Shown here piece after piece: positions 1 to 11,037 of a stretch of DNA of 64,000 bases. Positions within the stretch are counted from its first letter, which is position 1; each line of letters opens with the position of its first letter. The notes under the pieces were generated by a model, which did no database searches, was not told the DNA's origin, and saw only the letters and a list, made by a program, of their open reading frames with translations. Origin of the DNA: Euglena gracilis. Lineage: Eukaryota; Euglenida; Euglenophyceae; Euglenales. The position numbers and the translations under genes were made by a program. The stretch is from NCBI GenBank assembly GCA_039621445.1, contig CP154957.1:7203062-7267061 (forward strand), written 5' to 3'.

Positions 1-98
1 GTCAAAAAACCTTTAAAAATTTTGAAAAATTTCGGCTTAGAAAGTAATGCCTGACCCCCTGGGGGGGTTCTTCTGGTAAAAAGAAGCCTAGCCAGAAG

Positions 99-331
99 TC
101 CCGGCCGGCGCCGACTGGGCAGTGTGAGCCGTTGTACGTGGACGACGGCAGGCCAGCGAACCCCCCACCCCCCAAACCCCGGAGGTTTGCACATCGATTG
201 AGGTGGACACTCGATGGGGCTGCCCACGTGCGCTTTGGTTCTGAAAAACAGCGCCCCTTTGCGCAAGACAGCCACTTTCCGCTCTCTGATGGTGCCGTCA
301 TGCTGAAGGGTGAGGCTTCCCCAACACCTGG
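99..331 (+). CDS. Weak plus-strand exon candidate, resembling the GH31 C-terminal region
   Basis: After a CCAG the plus frame reads ...CEPLYVDDGRP, then KPRRFAHRLRWTLDG. The motif Y-x-DDG followed by a basic RF/H-R stretch recalls the C-terminal beta domain of alpha-glucosidases (GH31). A C-tract interrupts the similarity. The opposite strand, used by all recognised genes here, is also open. This is similarity in one short motif only. Confidence 0.2.
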
Positions 332-808
332 CAGACAATGAGAGACTGTGGGACAATAATGCAACATAATTTAATAGACCTTTTTATTGTATTTGTATTT
401 TTGTGTTTATTCACGCAGAAGGTCAAACTCTCACGAAAAGTTCTTAACTTAACAATCCTCTCTGTGAAGTGCGCCAAAACCTAAAACCTACAAAAAAGCA
501 TTTGAAACATCTTGGCATCGTGGGGCAATTGCAAAAAGTTTTTTCTTCATCTCAGGTCTGTGAAATAGCTTTGGTTTGGCCGTCTTCACATTCGGATTTT
601 TTTGAATTTCAATAAATTTCAGGAATTAATACCTCCCCCAAATAATATTCACCCTTTGGCCAGTACTTCGGGCGAAAAAAATGATACCCCGGAGGTGTTA
701 CTTGGGAGGTGGATTTATTAGGGAAGGATTTTCAGAAACAATTTAGGGAATTGCAAACAATTCCCTGACATTGCTTCTGAGAAGCGGCAAAGACGCAGAA
801 CTTTTTGC

Positions 809-970
809 CTGTGACGCGATAGCTCGGGCTTTCGGGTGCCGTCCTGAATGGAACGAGGCACGCACAGGTGTGCTGCAGGGGTCGCAGTGGGTGGTCCAGC
901 TTTGGGACATGGCCGTGCTGCAGTTGGTCGAGCAAGCGCTCTGCACCAGAAAGGAAGCAAACGACCCAGG
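809..970 (+). CDS. Weak plus-strand exon candidate
   Basis: The plus frame encodes a protein-like stretch including ACDAIARAFGCRPEWNEARTG and WVVQLWDMAVLQLVEQALC. It runs to CCCAG|GTGGTA. If real, it and the candidate at 0.1 kb would form a plus-strand gene converging on the minus-strand array. I recognise no family. Confidence 0.25.
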
Positions 971-1375
971 TGGTAAACCCCCCCCACTTATAAACCCCCC
1001 AGGGTTTATAGGATCCGGTTTGGTTGATCGGCCGAAGGGGGGGGGTTTATAGGTGGGGGGGGGGTTTATAGGATCAGGAATTGTTGGTGAAAATCCAACC
1101 CCCCAAAATGACCCCGAAACCCCCCCAAATTGGAAATTTTCGGCAAATTTGGTCAAAAATGGCATTTTTGATGATGGTCGGTCACAAAAAATTGCCAAAA
1201 AGCAGTTTTTGGATGGTTTGGGGCCGGAAAAATCGTTCCCGGCGGTTTCCATTTTTCTTTCCAGGGGGGGGTTTATAGGATCCGGTTTGGTTGGTCGGCC
1301 CGAGGGGGGGGTTTATAAGTGGGGGGGGGTTTATAAGTGGGGGGGGGGGTTATAAGTGGGGGGTGGGGTTTAAGC
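969..1375. mobile_element. CCCCCACTTATAAACC-ended element
   Basis: Opposed ends CCCCCCACTTATAAACCCCCC and GGGGGTTTATAAGTGGGGGG, with internal repeats of GGGTTTATAGGATC(C/A)GG. The interior is AT-rich (CAAAAATGGC). The right end is followed directly by the element at 1417. Confidence 0.65.
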
Positions 1376-1416
1376 CTTGTTTCTCCGATGCCACGGTTTG
1401 CAAACGATATCAACCC

Positions 1417-1553
1417 CCCAAATAACCCCCCCCCGTTTTCCTTTGGGTTTCCATGTAAAAATAACACCCCCCAAAATAACATCCCCCCCTGGGGCCCCAG
1501 CTCGGGTGCCCGAATAACACACCGGAGGGGGTGTTATTTGGGGTAGTTTACTG
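1417..1553. mobile_element. CCCCAAATAACACCCC element, copy 1
   Basis: The left end is CCCCCCAAATAACCCCCCC, the right end GGGGGTGTTATTTGGGG. The core (GTTTTCCTTTGGGTTTCCATG) is found inverted in copy 2 at 15839-16043. Confidence 0.7.
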
Positions 1554-1650
1554 CAAATTGTTTTTGTTTTAATACTTTTGCAAAGATTAAAACCTTCTGA
1601 ATCCTTTTGGGATCTGGGAGAGATTTCAAGGGAAAATGTCCAATTGAACC

Positions 1651-1965
1651 CAGGCGGTCCTTAAGCAAATTAAAAAAAACAAACTCCGCTGTCCCAGCAC
1701 ACTCAATCAAAATATACAGGAAAATGGGCAAAGAAATTTGGCATTATTCGGCGATAACAAGTCAACATCAGGAAAAAGAACTGATTCTTGGCGTCCTTGG
1801 ACCATCGCCCATCCACCCAAATCATCAAAAAATGTGTTTTTTTGGTCTTTTCAATTATGAACCCCGTTCAAATCCCAGTCCGGCCCTTGGTCAGTCCTTT
1901 GGCCGAAAGGGGGGAGGTCCTTAAGAAAATAAAAAAAACTTTCCTGTCCCTTGAGGACCGCCCTG
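1651..1965. mobile_element. CAGGCGGTCC inverted-repeat element with perfect 8-bp target duplication
   Basis: The ends are CAGGCGGTCCTTAAG and its near complement GAGGACCGCCCTG. The flanks ATTGAACC (1643-1650 and 1966-1973) are an exact 8-bp duplication. There is no coding capacity. The same 315-bp body recurs at 48.1 and 63.6 kb and as fragments elsewhere. Interior landmarks are CTGTCCCAGCAC, the phrase CTTGGACCATCGCCCATCC, and a repeat of GGTCCTTAAG before the right end. Confidence 0.85.
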
Positions 1966-2471
1966 ATTGAACCCAAAGAATAATGCTGGGGGTGTTTTTT
2001 TTTGAGCCATTTGTTGACATCTAACAAACGCCGCAACAAACTGTCGCAAGGTTACCGTTGCAGAGACCGCCCTGGAGCGGGAACGAAAGCCTCCCACGAG
2101 GCCGGCACGAGAGGGCTGGGCATTGCATGCAGCAAGGCCATTGCACCGCACAGCCTTCCTGGGCGGAAACCACCGGCGTCAGGAAGGAAGGAAGGCAAGC
2201 CGCGCCAAAGTTTCAGAAGACAAATAACACACCATGGGCTGGGTATGGATGTTATTTAGCACACAAGGCATTTCCTTGACACTAAATTTTTTTTGGCCCG
2301 GGCCTGGCCTGGCGGGGGTCGGCAAAGACCACCGAAGTGACCCAGACCCTGGAATCCGCAGCCACCGTCATGTTCCACTCGGATGGACCTCTTTTGGGCA
2401 GTCCTGGTCCTCGTCAATTCCTCGGAATTGAGGCTGACAAACTGCGGAGGGGCAACAACTGCCTGGCGGAA

Positions 2472-2504
2472 TGTGTGCACGGTGTGCCGCACACCGTGCA
2501 CACA
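2472..2504. repeat. 33-bp near-perfect palindrome
   Basis: Two 16-base arms, TGTGTGCACGGTGTGC and its complement, around a single central base. It lies in a wider stretch rich in GCACA/TGCGC words (2455-2640). Confidence 0.8.
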
Positions 2505-2689
2505 TGCGGCACAATGCGCACACAGGCATACCGTTCGCACTGTGCGCGCTGTGCACGCTGCACAAACCATGCAATGAAATTTGACTGGAAAGAGACGCAC
2601 AGTGCGAACCGCATGCGGCACATCGTGTGTCTGCATCCCCTTGTGCCCCCGAGACCCCATCAGGCAATATAGATAGATAGATAGATATA

Positions 2690-2990
2690 TATATATATTA
2701 ACGCGCCTTAGAATGTCTTAGAAAACATTAAAACCCCTTAAACATTAAAAAACAAAATGATTTAAAATGCAACAAACCTTACAGAACCTTGAGACATCAT
2801 TCGGACAGAACTCGGCAAAAACAAGCCAACTCCAGGAAAGGACTTCCGGGATCTTGGAACATTGTCTATCCATCCAAACTCGAAAAAAGGGACTTTTTTG
2901 ATTTTGGGTCTCATTCGATGCCCGGACAGCCCTTGGACAGCCCTTGGAAAAACCTCAAAAAATCTTAAAAACAGCTTTTAAAACAAAAGA
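2690..2990. repeat. CTTAAAAACCTT dispersed repeat family (one of about six copies)
   Basis: Copies at about 2690-2990, 17135-17515, 30845-31100, 39300-39640, 41000-41210 and 57160-57385 share A/T-rich CCTTAAAAAACCTT ends. They also share the phrase AAAACAAGCCAACTCCGGG...TGGCATCGCTGGAACATTGTCTATCCA, and CCCGTTCGATGCCCGG. It is a distant relative of the CAGGGCGGTCC family, judged from shared interior wording. Confidence 0.6.
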
Positions 2991-3059
2991 TTTTTTTTTG
3001 AAAAATTTCGCCGTAAAAAACAATGACCAGCATGTTCACATCCCAGGCCACCCAACAAC

Positions 3060-3257
3060 CTCGCATGGGCGGCGGGACCGGCGGGCCCTCCTCCGGTCGT
3101 CCCTGGCCAGGAAGCGCTGCAGCGCCGTCACGTAGTTCCCCAGCCGCTGGTACAGCGCAAAGCTGGCCACGCTGGGGGCCGCGCTGCACACTGCCGGGTC
3201 GCACCGCCAGCTCCGGACGCAGGCGGACAAGTCTCCCATCCGGCGTGTGGGGTGCGA
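3060..3257 (-). CDS. Unassigned exon
   Basis: The exon runs from acceptor CTACAG| to donor GAG|GTTGTT and is 66 codons, in phase at both ends. It contains CDPAVCSAAPSVASFALYQR and LGNYVTALQRFLARDD. GC use is exon-like and falls sharply on both sides. It may belong to the gene starting at 4874. I recognise no family. Confidence 0.45.
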
Positions 3258-4701
3258 CTGTAGTGGTGGACTCGGGGTCAGCGCGAACGCCAGACCACGC
3301 AACATGGGCTCTCAAATTTCCTCAAATCATCTAATGTCTCATATCAAATAATCTCAAAAAAAATCAAATTATCATCAAATAATCTCAAAAATGCAACGCA
3401 AAAAACCTGCAAAAAAAACAGCAAAAAAACGCGAAAAATGCAAGCAAACCCAAATAAACGAAAAAAAAATGCTTGTTGCATGTAACTTCCTTCAGGAGCT
3501 CCCCGCGATGCACAGTTTTCTGCTGGAGAGGACTTGAAAATTTTTCACCTTCACATCATGCGCATACATCTACATCGTGCATGGACAGGTCAGCAAAGTA
3601 ATTCAGAAATTCAACACGCAAAGAATGAACACAATACTGCAGTGAAAAAAATCAGAAAAGTGAATGTTGCCACTTACTGTCTGTTTTCTTAAAGGTTCCA
3701 AGACTGCTTGGCATCGCAGGCACTTGATTTGGATTTTTCAGCCATGGTAGAGCATTGCACGAATCTCTCCCATTTTCAAGCGAAATTAAAATGAAAATAA
3801 TAAACATCCAGAACTTCCAAAACACCTGCCTGTTCTTGGACCCAAACCTGGGGGGGGGGCAAAAATTAGCTCAACGACACTTTCTAATATTGCAGGGACC
3901 CAACCTCCAATGTTACAAAAAACCAAATACCGAGAAATCCGACAACAGCACAAAGACACCAAGCGCTTGGACGTCCTTGGTCAACTGCTTAAAGTGAAGT
4001 GTTGCTGTTTGGCAATGAACAGATGAACAGAGGAACAGGAGCTTTCCCATGCAACCCAAACATGAAATCCCCACTGATGACCCCTCGGCTTTTTGGATCC
4101 GGTGTGGTGGCTGCTTCCGGAGGTTCATACTCATCACATCATAATCATAAATAAGGGGTCATCAGTCGAGGTTTTGTGTGTATCCAGAAGGAGTCGAAAA
4201 AATGCCCCTTTTGCCACAGATGTATCAGAAACGTAATGGGGGGGCAATGTTGCAATGGGCTGAGTGCAGCAGCAGTAGTAGCCCCCGGCCCCTCCCCCTT
4301 TTCTGACATATCTGCCCCAATCACGCCCCTCTTCACAAAGGGCAAATAAATTTTTTGAACCAAACAGCACACTCTGGGTGGGTGAGCCGCGTGTAAACCC
4401 GCTCCTTCCCACTTAACAACCACCAAACTCAATCACCAAAGCACGACTTATGCACCCCCACGCAAAAAACATGAGACAAAATTAGCATGCGGAAACATCA
4501 GGAAAAAACATGAGACAAAATTAGCCAAGAATCTACGGTGAACCCCAAAAACCCCGGTGGAATCATGAGCTTTTGGAATAAAAAATCATTAATTTATATG
4601 AATTAAATGTAAATTAAATTAATGCAGATCATAAGTTATAATTTACAAAATCATGATTAATTTGATAAAAAGACACAACGCTGCGAATTGCCTTGTTTTA
4701 C

Positions 4702-4874
4702 CCACTGGTGGCAAGCCGGCCTGGGAAGAGGGTGGCCGGCGAGCAGGGGTCTTCGTCAAAGGTGGCGTTCGGAGGGCTGGGCGGCGTGTCGACGGAGGCA
4801 GTCTGGTTGGCCGTGGCCCAAGGCAGGCCGCCGGCCATAGTCAGCAGCAGCAGGAGGAGCAGCTGGGAGCCCAT
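4702..4874 (-). CDS. First exon of a secreted or membrane protein
   Basis: The ATG lies 15 nt after CCCCACAG, a good spliced-leader or intron acceptor. The 57 codons begin MGSQLLLLLLLTMAGG with an Ala/Trp cleavage region, a clear signal peptide. Two potential N-glycosylation sites (NQT, NAT) follow. It ends at AGTGG|GTAAAA in phase 2. The exon at 3257-3060 lies downstream but starts in phase 0, so a missing exon or another intron type would be needed to link them. Confidence 0.55.
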
Positions 4875-6355
4875 GCCGTGGTGGACGGCCTGTGGGGAAC
4901 GGTGGGGCGATGGACGTGGGTGTGGGATGCGCAGTCGAATATTTTTTTTTTGAAAATTTTAAATTTTTCACAACAATGACCGCACTGTTCAATGATTTTT
5001 TTGGAAGGCTGGATAAGAGTGCGGGCACAGACATATTGTCAGTGTGTGTCCAGTCATATGTCCTGTAACCCACAGAAAAACCTCCAGAAGAATAAGAAAC
5101 AGAAACAGAAATAATATGCCCCCCCAGATCATGTTCACACCCGAGTTTGGAACTTCAACACCAAAAAATGACGAAGGTTAATCCCCTCGCCACACTGCTG
5201 CGAAGGAAAGCAAGCAAGGCAGAACTTCAACGACTTCCCTCCGAAAGTGGTGTTCATGGTTTACAATACAGCTGTTTTGTCAAAACAATTTGTCCAATGA
5301 ATCAGTGGAGGGGGGGTCCCGCGGACTGGCTGGAAAACAGGTGCTGGCTCGACCCCCCCTGGGGGTGGGGGGGGGTCCAGGGAGGTGGTTCAAACCCGGC
5401 TGGCACTGGACCAGGCAAATGCCCCGAAAAGCCCAAATCCAGCTGGGTTGGAATTTTTTCAGCCAAATTTAAATGGAAAAATCCCAAAAACCACCCAAAA
5501 ACATTTTAGGCCATTTTTTAGCCCCTTTTCCCAAAATTCTCGGCGCTTTGTGCCAAAATATTTTTCGGTCCAGCCCGGCTTTGCCGGGCTGACCCGAACT
5601 TTATTTCAGCAGCCCCCCCCCCCCCCCCCCGGGGTCCACAGCCGGCTGAGAGGCTGGCTGGAAAAAGGTGCTGGCTGGCTGGACCCCCCCCCAGGGCTGG
5701 GGTCCCCTCCAGCTTAAGAAAACCCCTGGATGAAAACAAAAGATTGCATTTTGGGGTCTGTTAGAAGCACAAATGATGTACCCCCAAATGGATTCACTGG
5801 CCCCTGAATCCGGAGGGCCCATTAACATATCGCCAGGTATATTAATGGGCGGCGTACTTGTTGTTGATTTGCTTTGAATTTTTGGCTCGACGCCAAATGC
5901 CTCACACGGAATGGAAATGAATCACGCACCAAGCCAGAACTTCCCCCTTTGGAAAAACAAACCAACCAGGCTGATTCGACAATGCTTGGTGACTGGCGAA
6001 CACCCTGACTCAGATGCACTTCTGGTCAAAGACGACCCTCCTCCAGGGTAATTCTTATATCCAAAGATTCTTTCCCATCCCAACATATTCCATGCAAAAT
6101 TCACAGCGAAAGTGGCCCAAAACATGGCCACATTGTGTCAAAAGCAGTTCTACTTCGGGGGGGGGGGAGTGATTGCCAGCATTCTTGGACCATCGCCCAT
6201 CCACCCAAAACGTCAAAAAACGCGGGTTTCAACATTTTAATTTTCGACCCCTTTCGACGCCCAGACCGGCCGTTGGCTGGCCCTCAGGCCTGCCTAAGGG
6301 TGGTCCTAAAGGGGTGGTCCTTTAACTTGACCCCCCCCCTGAACGTTGGCCTCAC

Positions 6356-6612
6356 CTTTGGCGTCACCCTCCCCAGAGCCCTCTCAATCCCCTGTGGCAT
6401 CAGCGTCCCCGCTGCCGTCCCAGTCCCCGGCGCATCGGCCTCCCTGCTGCCCTCCTGATCCCCAGCGGCATCCGGAAACGACGTAGCCGGGGCCAAAGAT
6501 TTGGAGGCGGGAAACTATGTAGCTTGCAAACAGCCCAACCTGTCAGTGATGACCCCGGTTGGAGATGGAATGGCGTCGTCCAGGAGGTGCTGCAGCACTT
6601 TGAGCACTTGGA
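6356..6612 (-). CDS. Two linked unassigned exons
   Basis: Exon 6612-6540 (TTTGCGCAG| to ACAG|GTTGGG) reads QVLKVLQHLLDDAIPSPTGV. Exon 6446-6356 (GGGCAG| to AAG|GTGAGG) reads READAPGTGTAAGTLMPQGI. The 93-bp GT-AG intron keeps phase 2. Further exons on either side were not found. I recognise no family. Confidence 0.45.
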
Positions 6613-7160
6613 CTGCGCAAACAGCGCCAGTGGGGGCATACGTTCACTCAACCTGTGATGCCTGCCATGGGCGGGCGGGTGGGTGGCAGACGGCCATTTA
6701 GTGCGTATCACAACGCATCTGTGAGACATTAATTTTTCTTTGGTAATACATATGTGATACATTAAAACTTTTTTGGTGATACATATGTGATACACAAATT
6801 TTCCTTGGTGAAACATATAATAAAAGTGGTGAAGCACAAATTTGTAAAATGAAAAATTTACAGACGAACATAAGATGGCGCTCACCCAGGCTTGAGGAAC
6901 TCAGGTCCCCATGGCTTCTCCAGCCCCACTTCTGTGGTGCTGACCTGTCTGCCAAGACAGGTCCCCACCATCTTTTTCTTTTCATTTCACGGGGTTTTCT
7001 CTTTGGGCGGGTCCCCGGCTGCCATATTTTTTTTTGTCAGCAACTTCTCAGCCGCTATTATTCAATCTTTTGGACGGGATGAAAGAATAATGGAACGAAG
7101 TCTTCTACAACGTGCTGGATGAAGCTAACAACTGACCCTTCACGTCTTCCATAAGACGCC

Positions 7161-7310
7161 TCACCCCGGTGGAATTGCCATGCGTGCCATGTCCTCAATG
7201 GTGATGAATCCAAATGTTTCCTTGCTGTCAAAGCCCTCCTTCCGAAGGGAACCTTTAAAACGACGGAAGACAGGATTCCGAGACAACAATTCCTCAAACC
7301 ATGGACAAGA
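7161..7310 (-). CDS. Unassigned exon
   Basis: A minus frame encodes PWFEELLSRNPVFRRFKGSL then KETFGFITIEDMARMAIPPG. It ends either at a TGA (7161) or at the donor GG|GTGAGG overlapping it. The right side abuts the C-tract-ended element at 7319-7660. Base use is less GC-rich than other exons here. I recognise no family and could not link it in phase to the exons at 6.4-6.6 kb. Confidence 0.4.
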   Translation of the reverse strand, partial: SCPWFEELLSRNPVFRRFKGSLRKEGFDSKETFGFITIEDMARMAIPPG

Positions 7311-7318
7311 GCACCATG

Positions 7319-7660
7319 CCCCCCCCCGAGCTATTCCCGTCCCCGGCACCCTTTATGGCCCAATGGGAACAGTGTGGGGGGAACAGCTTGGGGGGGACCT
7401 AGGTCCCCCCCCCCCGAGCTATTCCCATACCCGAACCTCAGGCAGCCCGAAAGGGGTCATTTTTGGCAACTTTTTTGGATGTTCGCAAAAAATGGTCAAT
7501 TTTCAGCAATATCCCAAAAAGAGTTTTTTGAAAACGTCCCAAAAACGTCGATTTTTGAGCACTTTTTTGGGAAGCTCTTTATAAAAAGTGCTATGACAGT
7601 GAGTTATTCCCGTACCCCCTATGGGAATAGCTCGGGGGGGGGGGGCAGCTCGGGGGGGGG
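7319..7660. mobile_element. C/G-tract-ended element with CATG target duplication
   Basis: The left end is CCCCCCCCGAGCTATTCCCG, the right end CGGGAATAGCTCGGGGGGGG (with one extra repeat of the end). CATG occurs directly outside both ends (7315-7318, 7661-7664). A second pair of GAGCTATTCCC ends occurs inside at about 7408-7432. No coding sequence. Confidence 0.7.
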
Positions 7661-7913
7661 CATGGTAATCACTTTCTTCCTTCCGTGTTGGGCTGCCTCT
7701 AGGGGGTGAGGTGTACAATGAGTGTGACCAACCCATTGGGATGCTGGGTTGGCTGGAAAATTTTGAGGATTTTTATGGAGTTTCAGGTGGTTTTCAGCTG
7801 GGTGAGTGGGGGGGGGGGTTGATCCCTGGGTGGGGGGGGGGGGGGGATTTTTGGTGATTGGGGCTTGTTCGAAAAAAGTGGGTGGGTGGTTGGGCCTGGA
7901 GAAAGTGTTTCCC

Positions 7914-8068
7914 ACCCCCCCCCGGGAAACTGTCATGCCCGAGAACCTGTCAGGGTGCCGCCTGGGAAACTGTCAGGGTACCCATTACCGCCAACCTGTC
8001 CGTGTAGGAAGTTGTCAGGGTCTCTGGCACTGGCCAACCTGTCAGGTGACAATTTCCCGGGGGGGGCG
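7914..8068. mobile_element. CCCGGGAAACTGTCA element
   Basis: The left end is CCCCCCCCGGGAAACTGTCA; the right end has AATTTCCCGGGGGGG. The interior is repeated CAGGTTGGC/ACCTGTCAGG units. It lies between the small conserved gene and the exons at 7 kb. Confidence 0.65.
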
Positions 8069-8339
8069 AGGTACCTCCCCCATGGGGTCACCAAATGAAT
8101 CTGTGGTTTGCGGGAGATCGGAACGGACAGGAAAAAGCCATGCGTCGTCACGTACGCACGCATGCACACTCGCATGCACAGGCACATCCAGCGTGCCACA
8201 CACACACCTCGCGAGACGAAAGGTGTGGCTGGCATAGAGACGAGGGAGGGTGGGGGTGGGTGGGTTGAGTGCGAGGGGCGGTGCGGTGAGTCTCCCTTTG
8301 CGAGAGGGACGATACCTGGGTCATGCCTGGCACCCCAGG

Positions 8340-9511
8340 TCACGACACCCCCGGCACAGCACTCTGCTGGGCGGCGAGCCGCTCCCGCCGCTCTCGGTTG
8401 CGGGCGGCAATGATGAGGAGTGTGGCAGCCTGCTCCTTCTTCGTCATGGCGTTGGGTCGCACGGCAGCGCCTGTGAGGCCCAGGAACGAGCTTTGGTAAA
8501 TTTGTGCGTGGACCGAGTCGTGACGCTGGGCGTCGGTATGTCCTGACCTGAGGCGCCCGACCTGAAAAGTATGTGCTGAATTCCCCAACGACGGTTTTAT
8601 TTGCTGCAATGATTGGACTCTTCACTGAATGACAGAGAAGAATCCATTCAACAAATGGTTGAATTTTCAAAAAGTTCTCAATTTGAACCAGGATTACCCA
8701 ATTAATAAATCCTGCTCCCCTCAAATGTACTGAAAAAAAATGTACTGAAAAAGAAACCGTCATCTCCACAGGAAAGATAGCCCCCCTACAATGCCATCTT
8801 AATTGGCAAAAACAGGTTAACCCCGGGGGAAAAAATGATTTCTGACATCCTTGGACCTGGGACCATCCACCCAAAACATCAAAAAACTGTGTTTTCCTGC
8901 TTTTTAGGTTTCAAACCGGTTGATACCTACTGGCCGTTGGCAAGAGAGCCTGGATTTGTTCCGTTTCCTCGACGACAAATAGGGTAAAACTGCTCGGCAG
9001 CTGGCCAAAAATGTGTTAAGAAGCGGTTGAATACTGATTTCCCCCAAATTAACTTTCCAAACCAAACTTTTGTCGAAATTTGACGGCAATTTTGTAGATT
9101 TTCCATAACTTTTCTGTAAATCACAACTTTTGTCTGCCCCATGGATACGCTGCCAGAGACGGCGGGAGGATGAAAGCCTCCAAACAAAAAATACGACCAC
9201 TGGGCGAAAGGGTTGCAAGTCTGAATGCAAACACGCAGCCCAAAGCCAGGCCCGCAGAGCGGCAAGGCACTGAAAAGGCGTTCGCTGCGAGCGCTGCCGG
9301 GGTCCCAGTTCGCGATACGCTGCAGCGTGCCGTCCACCCCGACCACCATCGGGCCCAGCGCGTCCAGCTTGACGGCGCCGCCGTTCACCTCCAGCGCGGT
9401 GGCTGCGCCGCCGCCCTCCGGCACGGGGGGCAGCGCCGGGGCTGGGGCGGAGTGGTGGCCCGAGTGCCGCAGAAAAAATCGCCTCGGGATAAAGAGGCAA
9501 AAGGGCTCCAT
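8340..9511 (-). CDS. Small conserved protein of an uncharacterised eukaryotic family, complete, 2 exons
   Basis: Exon 1 (9511-9300) starts with an Arg/Phe-rich, acid-poor leader (IPRRFFLRHSGHHS) that looks like an organelle presequence. It runs into LDALGPMVV, VDGTLQRIANW. Exon 2 (8460-8340, TGA) gives AMTKKEQAATLLIIAARNRE. Together they match a short family I know from fungi, plants and algae: GP-V-x-DGTL-x-RI-NW, then MT-x-EQ-x-T-x-x-I-x-x-RN-x-x-R. I know no proven function for it. The total is about 110 residues. The intron lacks GT-AG ends; CAGCGC near the 5' end pairs with GCGCTG near the 3' end. Phase needs a one-base shift from the strict +4/-8 rule, so the exact junction is uncertain. 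An AG directly precedes the ATG. Confidence 0.75.
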
Positions 9512-10458
9512 CTCACGTCACAAAGTCATCGCCGAGACGGTGTCCTGGGGATGGCCGCGGCAGGGCATTCGAATTTGCTGGTGCATGACGCTCGGACCAA
9601 ACACCGCTCGCCCGGGAAGACACAACCCAATTTTAATCGGTGACATTTTGGGACATTTTCAGAGGTTTCCTCACTGGCGCAACACACGCAAATTACTGGA
9701 AAAGAATGTCGCACAAAATGTGCCTCAGAATAAGCGATGGACAGTATCCAAATAGGGGCTTTTTGGACCATCTTTTGTCTTACACGTTGGTCCATTCCCA
9801 TACCAAGAGAGGCAGGGTGGGACTGAAGGCAATGGAAAAATCCCTGTCCCCACATTTGGTCCCAAATGGGTGATCCCTTGGTGAAAGGAAAAGAGGAAAC
9901 ACTTTTCCGCAATAACCAACCCCTGCTCACAAATCTTTAGTTGACACCAGGGTCTTCGAAACTTTCCCAAAGGAGGGACCGGTGGAGGGGGGGAAACAAT
10001 GTCACATTGTTACTCAAAAATCCATCAAAATCCAACGTTGAGGTCATGGCTTGTTGTGTGTAATGACGGGATTTTGTTTCCCATGTGCTGATATTTGCCT
10101 GCACCCCTCCTTTTCCCACCCACTTCAGGCGTGGTTCAAGCCAGGGGGGCTCCCACTTTCGTTCATGCAGCCTATTTCCAACTCCAGACGCCCCATGGAC
10201 GGGTTTCAATTCGTGTCCAGCTGCCTCTGGACAGCATATTTTGTCGTTGGAGTGCAAAACGGGCCAAAGAAAATGGGCGAAATGAAGAAATGGATGGACA
10301 GGGGCTGCCCAGCTCAAATTTATGGTCGAAAATCTATTTTTTTTCTCGTGATTGGCATCCAGTTTGGGTCAGGCCCAGTTCCAGCCGGGACCCCACGGGG
10401 GGGGGGGGCAGGAGCCTTTTTTCCACCCAACCGAAAATTTTCTGGAATGAACCCACAT

Positions 10459-11037
10459 CAGGGAATTTCTTAAGCTGGACCCCCCGGGGGGGGGGGGTCC
10501 AGCCTCCGGCTAGCAAAAAGGCTGCTGGCTGGAAACGAGCTGCTGGCTGGACCCCCCCCCCCCAGGGGGGTGGGGGGGGGAGGGGGGGTCCGGGGCTGGA
10601 GGTGGCTGGGCTGGGCTGGGTCGAGGAAAAACAAAAATTTCTAACACATTTTTGCCATTTTCATTTTCGACATTTTGATGGGTGGAGCTAGATCAAGGCT
10701 GGGGGGCTGTGATGGAGGGGCTGTGATGAGGAGAAAAAATGCAAGGATAAGCGAGCTGGGCAGCCCAGTTGGCTGGCCAGCCTGCGGCCGGCTGGCCCGG
10801 CCTCCGGCCGGGCTGGACCCAACTTTGTTTCACTCCCCCCCGGGGGGGCCCAGCCCCGAATTTGGGGGCTGGCTGGCTGGTGATTTGAGCTGCTGGCTGG
10901 CTGGACCCCCCCCCCGGGGGGGTAGGGTAAACAGCAGCAAACTGGGCCAGAAGCGAAGTTAGCGCCGGCCATAAACAGACAAGAAGCCTTAGTGCAACTA
11001 AGGGGGTAGGGTACCCTCCGGCTTAAGAAATTCCCTG
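10459..11037. mobile_element. CAGGGAATTTCTTAAG inverted-repeat element with 8-bp target duplication
   Basis: The ends are CAGGGAATTTCTTAAG and CTTAAGAAATTCCCTG. The flanks are ACCCACAT and ACCCCCAT (7 of 8). The interior is made of GGCTGGCTGGACC units and opposing C and G tracts. It carries a short dispersed segment (GCGCCGGCCATAAACAGAC) absent from the copy at 59.4 kb. Confidence 0.85.
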
